DNA of 14,525 nt from Funneliformis mosseae (taxonomy: Eukaryota; Glomeromycota; Glomeromycetes; Glomerales; Glomeraceae): NCBI GenBank assembly GCA_910592005.1, contig CAJVPP010002527.1, positions 1 through 14,525 on the forward strand, in the 5' to 3' direction. The position numbers were made by a program, and so were the translations under genes. Below the pieces are notes generated by a model that was not told where the DNA came from, did no database searches, and worked only from the letters and a program-made list of their open reading frames with translations. This document shows positions 6,976 through 14,525 of the stretch, piece after piece (positions within the stretch are counted from its first letter, which is position 1; every line of letters starts with the position of its first letter).

Positions 6976-7104
6976 ATGGAAGGATCGGCAAACGAGAAAA
7001 GTTGTGGCAATTGCATGCGGGAATCATTTGAAAAGTTATATGCTGAGACTTATCAGCGAGACCGAGTGCTATCAACAAGCAGATCGTTTATATATAATTC
7101 GTAA
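6976..7104 (+). CDS. Hypothetical 42-residue ORF with a Cys pair
   Basis: ATG at 6976 to TAA at 7102-7104 encodes MEGSANEKSCGNCMRESFEK, then LYAETYQRDRVLSTSRSFIYNS. The upstream frame is closed by TAG at 6940, so this ATG is the first possible start. The protein is hydrophilic, with a CGNC pair that could bind metal, and its codons are less A/T-biased than the flanks. It lies between the right end of the transposon remnant and the F-box-like gene, on the same strand as the latter. It is not recognised. It could be a short gene, a first exon or a relic. A competing frame over the same stretch starts MGTDDNNGRIGKREKLW, which weakens the case. Confidence 0.25.
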   Translation: MEGSANEKSCGNCMRESFEKLYAETYQRDRVLSTSRSFIYNS

Positions 7105-7507
7105 CTTGCTCGTTTTAATATAAATGCATTCTAATCTACATATGTATTTTCATAATAATTACATACATTTATTTTTAAAAATGTGGCATACATATGTCGA
7201 AGGGAAGTAGAATGAAATATTAATGATAATCAATCGTATTTTCATGTTCATGTGATTCCAAAAACTTTATTGAGTGAATCTTTACATCGATTCCCGTCTT
7301 TGAAATTAAAATTTTTTTTTATATACAGTATATCTTAATTATTTAAAATTTTTTTACGCGATGACAAAATCAGATTGTGAACCAATAGAATTTACGCAAC
7401 ATTCATTTCACGTGATCAGAATAAAAAATTTACCGCGTTAAGGATAGATAAAGTTTTATTTTCAATGAGAACTTTATTCATTCAAAATATTTTTTATCTT
7501 TATCATC

Positions 7508-7514
7508 TATAAAA
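7508..7514 (+). promoter_or_regulatory. TATA-like box of the F-box-like gene
   Basis: TATAAAA lies 108 bases before the ATG at 7622, followed by a pyrimidine-rich stretch (CTTTCACTTTGTTCTT). Such a spacing fits a fungal core promoter with a short leader. The background is A/T-rich, so the call rests on position. Confidence 0.35.
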
Positions 7515-7621
7515 AAACTTTCACTTTGTTCTTAATCAGGAGCATTTTCTTTTGGAATTCATCCGACTTTGTAATTAAAATAAAAAAGTGAAACTTTGGA
7601 CGATTTTTAATTATTAGCGTT

Positions 7622-8779
7622 ATGTATAGATTAAATTCATATTTTCAATATCTGGAAGACGAAATTAAAATAAATATTTTTAAACATGCTGATCATCCTT
7701 TTAATTTAGCTCGTTCTTGTAAGAGTTGGGCAGCTGTCGCAAAAGATTCGTATGCTAAAACGGAATGGCTGTTAGCCCGTTCAGGAAAAACTCATGCGTT
7801 ATTTGTTGCCGTAAAGTTAGGACCAAGTTTTCTTACCATTCCAGTATGTCAAAATTTACTTACAAGAAAGGTCATCATTTCGAGATACTTCGTTCAAAGG
7901 TTATTAATGCATTTTGGAAAGTACGATCAAAAGTTGATAGATCTGAAAATTGAACATAACGTTAATCAACTTGAGGCCGATAGAATCTGTGCATTCCAGC
8001 AAAAAATCAAATCACCATGGGCCAGCAATTTATCTTTACCAGTATTCCTTTATTTATTAAACGAAGGATGCAATCAATTAGGAAATGCGGTTCCTTTAAA
8101 AGGAAATGATATGGAACTATTCCATTTCCTTTCGGCTGGTCCTCACGTGATCAATTTCGCACCTGGAATGCTGCGGAAGAATTTAAAAGACATCGAAGAT
8201 TTGATTTTGAATCAAAAGTTCATTCCATTTCCACCCAGGCCAAAATCCATTCAGCAACCACTTCCGGAAGAATACCCTCCCAAAGATGGTTATGAAAATC
8301 GTAGACAATTAACCGTAATTGCGAGAACAATACTTATCCACCCCGATTTGGTGAATTTATGGAAACAAATTGGTTATGAAGAAATCTGTGAAGATCTTAA
8401 TGATTTAGTATTGCGTGGAGCATTGCTTATCCTTTTTCCATCAGCGCCAAGTTCTGATTGGGTTTGCCCAACCGTTTCCAATGTAATTTCACGTCTTAAC
8501 GATCTTATAAGTTTGGGATTCATTTTAAAGGATAGTGTTATCATTGATGCTCTTCATATGTTTGAACATCGCTTGGATGAGATTGGGAATATCCTCTGGA
8601 GCGTTTTCTGTACAATTCGATTCAGTGAAACTATAGATTCACTTGCTTTGAACTTTTTCCGAGAAGCATTAAAACCAGAAAGAAATCTGAAAAAAGATTA
8701 CTTGATAAATTTCCTTAAGTCAAAATTTGATCATCATGAACAAGTTATTAAAGTTGTTGCACACTACTTTAAAAATTGA
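7622..8779 (+). CDS. F-box-like protein of an expanded Glomeromycotina family
   Basis: An intact 385-codon ORF starts at ATG 7622 and ends at TGA 8777-8779. Residues about 10-45 form an F-box-like motif: YLEDEIKINIFKHADHPFNL with the later Cys and Trp of ARSCKSWAAVAKD. F-box proteins bring substrates to SKP1-CUL1 ubiquitin ligases, though SKP1 binding here is inferred from the motif alone. The rest is mostly helical, with FVQRLLMHFGKYDQKLIDLK (90-109), WASNLSLPVFLYLLNEGC (133-150) and NDMELFHFLSAGPHVINFAP (162-181). A proline-rich linker FIPFPPRPKSIQQPLPEEYP spans 200-219, and the C-terminal helical half contains HPDLVNLWKQIGYEEICEDL (240-259) and SDWVCPTVSNVISRL (278-292). I recall many full-length paralogues with these blocks in Rhizophagus, of unknown function. 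No transmembrane segment, signal peptide or intron is apparent. Length matches the family, so the gene looks functional. It is the best-preserved gene in the window. Confidence 0.88.
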   Translation: MYRLNSYFQYLEDEIKINIFKHADHPFNLARSCKSWAAVAKDSYAKTEWLLARSGKTHALFVAVKLGPSFLTIPVCQNLLTRKVIISRYFVQRLLMHFGKYDQKLIDLKIEHNVNQLEADRICAFQQKIKSPWASNLSLPVFLYLLNEGCNQLGNAVPLKGNDMELFHFLSAGPHVINFAPGMLRKNLKDIEDLILNQKFIPFPPRPKSIQQPLPEEYPPKDGYENRRQLTVIARTILIHPDLVNLWKQIGYEEICEDLNDLVLRGALLILFPSAPSSDWVCPTVSNVISRLNDLISLGFILKDSVIIDALHMFEHRLDEIGNILWSVFCTIRFSETIDSLALNFFREALKPERNLKKDYLINFLKSKFDHHEQVIKVVAHYFKN

Positions 8780-8786
8780 AAATATA

Positions 8787-8792
8787 AATAAA
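8787..8792 (+). terminator. AATAAA polyadenylation signal candidate of the F-box-like gene
   Basis: AATAAA sits 8 bases after the TGA at 8777-8779. A T-rich element (TTGTTTTTTTTTCAG) follows about 20 bases further on, fitting a cleavage region. The 3' untranslated part would be short. Confidence 0.4.
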
Positions 8793-9426
8793 GAATGATG
8801 TGCGACGACTTACTTGTTTTTTTTTCAGAGTTAACTCAGTCTCCATTTCCAACAACTGCTGGCATCACTGAATATTATCTTATTATAGTAAATTAGAATT
8901 TTATCATGTTCCCAATTAATATCCTCTTATTTTTCATTACCTTCATGAAATTTTCCTCGTAATTACTATTATTTTTTGGATGAAAAAAAAATAAAATAAA
9001 ATTTATAATCTATCCAAATAATTCTTTGGATGAAATAAAAGTTTATTAGATAACATAATAGCACAAAAAAAAGGATATAATTATTTTATTATGCGCATCA
9101 CATTTATCTCTAGATTTTTTGATTCATGATTATTTTTATTAAATTCTCAAATTACTCTATAAACCATGTTTAATATTTTATTTATTCTTTTTCTTATATC
9201 TTTTGGAAGGTCTTCTTTAAAAATTAAGTTAATTTATTAGTTTTGTTATTCAATTATACAGTTTTCAAATAAATTTATTTGCAAAAATAAATGGAATCTG
9301 TTTGTTATAATAAATATAAAATTGAAACATTTAAGTTCAAATTATAATAAATAAGTAATATTTTATATAAGTTTTACTATTTTGACATTAATTTTATAAT
9401 GTATTCTTCAGTTCTATATTATTCTT
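8793..9426. other. A/T-rich intergenic stretch
   Basis: No coding stretch, RNA gene or clear element is seen. A short direct repeat is present: TTTGGATGAAA with an A/T continuation near 8975 and again near 9025. A/T content rises steadily toward the right. Confidence 0.6.
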
Positions 9427-9515
9427 TATATGGGAGGTAAGCTATTAAAATCATGTTACGGATCATATGATTTACTATGTTCGTAACTTGATTTTAATAG
9501 CAAACCTCCCATATA
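9427..9515. mobile_element. Palindromic MITE-like element, 34-bp arms
   Basis: TATATGGGAGGT at 9427-9438 and ACCTCCCATATA at 9504-9515 are exact complements. The pairing continues inward through GCTATTAAAATCATGTTACG (9441-9460) against CGTAACTTGATTTTAATAGC (9482-9501), with about three mismatches over the whole arm. The loop of about 21 bases is GATCATATGATTTACTATGTT. It is non-coding. It marks the edge between ordinary intergenic DNA and the extreme A/T region to the right. Confidence 0.75.
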
Positions 9516-12500
9516 GTATTTTAACTTCTGTAAAATTTTAAATTTTTACTAATTTTTATAAATTACATAAAAATCATATTTTAATTTGAAATTTGATTAA
9601 GTTTTAAGCCAAAGATAACTCAATATATCATTTAATAATATTTTTTTTTCTTTATGAAGATTATCTTTATATTTATTATAAATTGAAGTATAACATTATC
9701 TAGTTAATAAATAAAAATAAAATTTTTTAGTATTATTTTAATAACTCATTAATAATAATAAATTATGAATATTTTCATATTATAATAAGTAAATTTTACT
9801 TATATAATAAGTTTTTAATCTGAAAGCATATAATTACTTAATTATATATATATAATTTACATAATAATAAAATTATATTAAATATATTTATATAATTCTT
9901 TTTACTATTTTTTTTTTTATTTATAATTACATAAAATATTAATAATAAATTTAACATTTAGTTTTTTTATCTAATGCTTTTATTTTAAAATTATCTTTTA
10001 AATATTTAAAACTTATCTGTTAAAATATTAATTATATATTAAATATTTATTTTTGAAAATAAATATTTAATTAAATCAATAAATTTTTAAAGTTATCATA
10101 AAAAATTATATTTTAAAAAATATTAATTTTAAAATATATTAATTACTTTGCTTTATTTATTATAAAATTATTTTTAAAAATAAATTAAAATAGTTTTTTT
10201 AATAGAAAAAAATTATTTAATATAATATTGCTTTATAAGATAAATATAATATTATATTTTCAAGTATTATAAAATAATCTTATTTTTATAATATATTTTA
10301 AATTTATATAATTATATCTTATTAATTAATTTAATTAAAATTTAAAATTAAAAAATCATTTATTAGTTAAATATTAATTAAAATAATATTTTTTAATTAT
10401 TATTACTTTAAGAATGTTAAACAATCCTTAATCATTTCTTATAATTAAGAAATTACAGATTTTAAAGAAATTTAATCACTTATATATATAAGTAATTTTT
10501 TTTTAAAAAATTTTATAAACTTTTATAATTAAGTAACATTATATTTAAAATTGGTAAAACTATACTCTTCCTTTAAAATTAAAGTCATTTTTCATTTTAT
10601 TAGTTAACAATACTTTATTATCAAGATAATTAAACATATTTTCATATTCAATAATTTTAATTTACTCTTTAATAAATATATTCTATATTTGCTTCTATTC
10701 TTTAGTATAAGGTTTAACATGTTTATTTAAAACTAAATTATTACTCCTATTACCTTAATTTTCACTTTCTTTATTACTATAAACTTACAAATCATTTTCG
10801 CATAAATTATTAAATTCAGAATTATTTAAATTATTATTTTTAATAATTGATATAGCTATATAAATGCTAAACTTTAATATTTAAATTTTTTGCATTTTTT
10901 GAAATATATTTAATTCATTTTTAATACTTTTTATTTTAAATAAATAATATTATTAATTAAATAAAAGTCATTTATATATTAATTTTTACATGATTTATTT
11001 TTAAATACTTTAATTATTTCTATCTATTATATAAAAAAAAACCTATATTATTTCATAATCTTTTAATTAATACTAAATTTACATATATTCTATAAATATG
11101 TATTGTAATCAGTATATAAAATTTAGATCAAAAGTCATGTATACAAGTTGTATTAAAAATAGAAATTAATGCATGTATTATATAATATTTCTATTTTTAT
11201 TAATAATTTATCCATTTATATATATAATTTATTTATTTTTAGTAATTATTTGTATATATTTTATACTGTGTAATATGTGTACACAAAAATTTAATATGCA
11301 TATATGCATATTGTACACGTAAATTTTACACTAATTGTAACTAAAATTGCTTATCTAAATTCATTTGGATTTGACAAAATATCTAAACTATAATTTTGCT
11401 AAATTTTACTTTTTTCTATTTAGACTACTTACAAAACTTTAAGATTTCGTTCAGTAATCTTAATTATAATTTTACAAATTTTAATTTAATACCAGCTGTA
11501 AAATCCTAATAATTTACTAAGTTATTATTAAATTATAAAAAATTTTTAATATCATAAGAATCTTTACTTTTTTATAAAAAATTATTTTTAGTTACAATTT
11601 TTAAAAAATATAAGTAAAAAAGTTTAATAATAATATTTTAACTATTAGCTAACATGAGTCTATATTAATTTATCATTTGCAATAATAAAAAGAATAAGAA
11701 GAGTTATTTTTACTTTTTTTAAATACTCAAATTTTTTATTATTCGTAAACTAAAATTTAAATTTTTATATACTTTAAATACTTGATTATATATATAAAAT
11801 AATATATTATTTCAAATAATTATGCTATATTCTTTTGTAGTTTATTTAAAATCACATTAAAAAAGTAAATTTTGTAATATAATCTTAATCTAATATAAAT
11901 TAAATTTTGCTGAAATATACTAAGATAATATAATATTAGAATATGAAATTATCAACATTTTAGTATTAATTGATAATATCATTATAATATTTACTTTTAA
12001 TTTCTTAAATATTTAAAATTGAGTAAACATAAAAAACAATAATTATTTCACTTAATATCATCTAAAGATACTAAATATATAAAGTTTTATTTATTCATCA
12101 TGAATATTACCTATAAAATACTAATTTATTAAAATAGCTAACTTATTTAATTACTTCTTTTAATATTTTTGATATAATTCTTGCTCTTTGAAAATTTATC
12201 AAAAATAAGATTCATTTTGTGTTTACAAAATAAAAAAATTTTACTTAAATATTATTTTCTCAAAACCATTAGTATATATATAAAACATATTAAATATTAT
12301 TATTAATAAATATTAGCAAATAATTAAATTAAAATTTTACCTTACTGCAATATATTCACCTGCTGAATTTAAAATAAATATCTTAACATAAATATATTTT
12401 TTTATATTATTTATCATTTCTTTTTATATACCTTTTATATTAAAAATTATACATTTCTTGAAAAAAATGATCAGAAACTTAAAAATTTTAAAAATTGAAA

Positions 12501-14448
12501 TAATAATTAAAATCAACTAATAAGAAAAAAAATTTTTTTATTAATAAAATTAACTTTAATGCTCTAAGTAAACTTATTTTAAACTTATGCATTATAATAA
12601 ATAGTATTTATTTATGAAAATTTTATGACAATTAGACTTAATTCTAAAATTTAATTAAAAAATTGCATAATTTGTAAAAAATTTTAGCTATAATAACACT
12701 ACAAATTTTTTGATTAAAAGTTATTTTTAGTAATTAAATAAATGTATTTTAATATAATAAAAGAAATATTATATTTATTATTTAATTATTACGATTAAAG
12801 ATTTTGATATTTTATTTATTTAATTGTTTAATTAGTTTGATTACATTATGATGATCATATTTAAATTTAGAATATTTAATTAATTTTGTAAGAATTATCA
12901 TGAGTATTTATTCATTAATACTAAAATTTTAGAATAATATTTTTTTTATTATATCAAATACATTTACTTAATTACTAAAATACCTTTAAACTAAAAAATT
13001 TGCAATTTTATTATAACCAAAAATTTTCACAAATTATGTAACATTTTAATTAAATTTTAAAATTAAAAATTTAATAAAATTCTAATTATCACAAAATTTT
13101 CAAGATATATACTATTTATTACAATACATAAATTTATTTAGATTTTAATAATAATAAAAAAATTTTTTATTAGTTAATTATTTCAACTATTATTTCAATT
13201 TTTGAATTTCTAATCATTTTTTTCGTAAAAGTATATTTTTAATATAACAAATATTATATTCTATAATTATTCTGTCTTAATATTTATTTATCTATTAAAA
13301 GTTACAGTAACTCTATTTTTATCATTTACTGCCAATCTTATAATATCTTATCAAAGAGATTTATCCGTATTCTTTAATATTTTATTACTAATTACTTTAT
13401 GATTAGAAAGGATAAATTCAGGTATAATAAACTTAAATAATACTTTAATTTCTTCATTTTTTATAAAAAAAAAGAAAGACCATTAGATACTGTTTTTTTA
13501 ATTAATAACTTTTAAATCAAAATACATTATTTATTACTAATTAAATTAAAGTTTGATATTATTAATGTAAAAAATTTCTTTTTTTTGTTAACTAAAAAAT
13601 AATATCATTATTATTAATTAATTTTAAAAGAATATTTAATAAATTATAAATTATATTATTATTATAACTAGTATACTATAAATAATAATAAATTTTCTAT
13701 AATATCTTTAACTTTATATTTAGGTACTAATAGATTAGGCACTTTTTTTATTTCTTTTTTTAGAAAAGAAATTCTTGAAATTTTTATACTTTATTCAAAT
13801 ATGTGATATAATTTATTTTTTATGTAATATTTTAATTTTTAATTTAGCTTTTTATAGTCTTCAATCATAATTATTAATATAATTAAGATATAATATTTTT
13901 TTTGTTTTTATATTTTTAATAAGTATAAAATATGATTAAAAATTATATAATTCTAAAAGTATTTTAATTTTAAAAAATTTTTTCATGTCTATTTAAATAT
14001 GCATAAATTCTATAAAAAGGTTACATCATTATAATCTAACTTAAATCATATTAAATAATCAGTGATTATAATAGTTATATTATTGATTATTTCTAATGTA
14101 ATTATAATAACTAATAATTATAGATTATATATATAGTAACTATAGTAATTTTTAAAAAAATAAAATAAAATCATATGCTAATACTAATTTTAAAAGATTT
14201 AATATAGTTATTAATTCTAAAAAATTTTATATTTAGCTTTTAAATTAATAAATTTTAAATATATATATTAATAGAATTCAAATTTATTGATTTTAAATAA
14301 TTTTTAAAAAATTAAGTCATATAATAAAATCTATAATAAAATTAATAAAAACTTATTTAAATTTAAAATTAATAATAATAAGAAATCTTTTAATTAATCC
14401 TTATAATTTAAGAAATTACTAACTATATAAAGTTTAATTATTTATTTA
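9516..14448. other. About 5 kb of extreme A/T DNA without recognisable genes
   Basis: Nearly every line is A or T, with isolated G and C. I see no convincing open frame on either strand and no RNA gene. The least A/T-rich islands are around 10417-10460, 11270-11345 and 13320-13430. A perfect 20-bp palindrome lies at 11293-11312. Inverted arms ATTAAAAATAGAAAT and ATTTCTATTTTTATT occur near 11152-11203. A segment at about 10424-10485 resembles 14394-14449 (CTTATAATT(T)AAGAAATTAC, then A/T), the only long-range repeat I noticed. The second copy contains CTATATAAAG, a TATA-like string. The region may be a mutationally decayed transposon block or a structural A/T block; the sequence does not decide. 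Confidence 0.6.
11293..11312. repeat. Perfect 20-bp palindrome
   Basis: AATATGCATATATGCATATT equals its own reverse complement. It is flanked by GTGTACACAAAAATTT on the left and GTACACGTAAATTTTACAC on the right, which also share inverted similarity (GTGTAC / GTACAC). The whole 11270-11330 patch is more G/C-rich than its surroundings and may be a small foldback element. Confidence 0.5.
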
Positions 14449-14450
14449 TA

Positions 14451-14525
14451 CAGTCAACTCTTTTTACAACGAATTTTGATATAACGAATTTTACAATACA
14501 ACGGATTTTCAGTGTCAGACAGATT
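14451..14525 (+). mobile_element. Left terminus of a probable pogo/Tigger-type DNA transposon, cut by the window end
   Basis: After TA (14449-14450) the sequence reads CAGTCAACTCTTTTTACAAC. Three near-repeats follow: CAACGAATTTTGAT (14468), ATAACGAATTTTAC and ACAACGGATTTTCA. A terminus of the type CAGTcaactct followed by repeated TATAACGAA-like units next to a TA is characteristic, as I recall, of pogo/Tigger-like (DDE_1) transposons in fungi and other eukaryotes. Base composition changes sharply here from the A/T block. The transposase would lie beyond the window. Confidence 0.5.

Noticed and set aside
7765..7953. 62-codon ORF in another frame
   Set aside because: It lies entirely within the intact F-box-like gene and is a shadow of it.
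12840..13150. Weak resemblance to a copia-type reverse transcriptase (LHYDDH-like string near 12845, NYHK...YYNT...F near 13087)
   Set aside because: Many stops interrupt it, the frame must be changed, spacing between the blocks is shorter than usual and A/T-rich DNA easily yields such strings. A profile search with frameshifts allowed would be decisive.
9516..14448. Inserted mitochondrial DNA
   Set aside because: No mitochondrial protein, rRNA or tRNA sequence is recognisable, and such DNA in these fungi would not be this A/T-rich.

Overview
The window looks like nuclear DNA from an arbuscular mycorrhizal fungus (Glomeromycotina, Rhizophagus-like). This rests on recognition of protein families, not on any search. 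The DNA is very A/T-rich. Its two clear genes, a BTB-BACK-SPRY protein and an F-box-like protein of about 385 residues, belong to families I associate with hugely expanded, intron-poor paralogue sets in these fungi. The rest is repeat-rich and gene-poor, with many decayed coding fragments, as expected of an accessory, transposon-laden compartment.

Layout. 1-2100: intergenic, with two weak coding-like stretches on the minus strand (313-560 and 1033-1260), a degenerate inverted repeat near 1918-1992 and a poly-A run at 2102-2126. 2272-3659 (+): a BTB-BACK-SPRY gene split by a one-base frameshift near 3039-3041. The first 264 codons (BTB-BACK) are intact up to TAG at 3064, and the SPRY half continues open in another frame to 3659. 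3660-4440: mostly empty, with one tiny minus-strand ORF. 4447-4960 (-): the decayed end of a serine/lysine-rich protein, with four nonsense codons and two frame changes. 5143-6892: a composite region bounded by a 27-bp imperfect terminal inverted repeat and TA dinucleotides. It encloses a DD34E (Tc1-type) transposase C-terminus and several smaller palindromic elements, plus a zinc-knuckle relic on the minus strand. 6976-7104 (+): a 42-codon ORF of unknown status. 7622-8779 (+): the intact F-box-like gene, with a TATA-like box upstream and AATAAA downstream. 9427-9515: a near-perfect palindrome. About 9516-14448: roughly 5 kb of extreme A/T sequence with no recognisable gene. 14451-14525: what looks like the left terminus of a pogo/Tigger-type transposon that runs out of the window.

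The two main genes share a strand but are 4 kb apart and separated by transposon debris, so nothing suggests co-regulation. Both belong to classes typical of adaptor proteins in cullin-type ubiquitin ligases (BTB with CUL3, F-box with SKP1/CUL1). That is the only functional theme linking them, and it is inferred from family knowledge. I see no rRNA, tRNA, CRISPR array, toxin or virus-derived gene.
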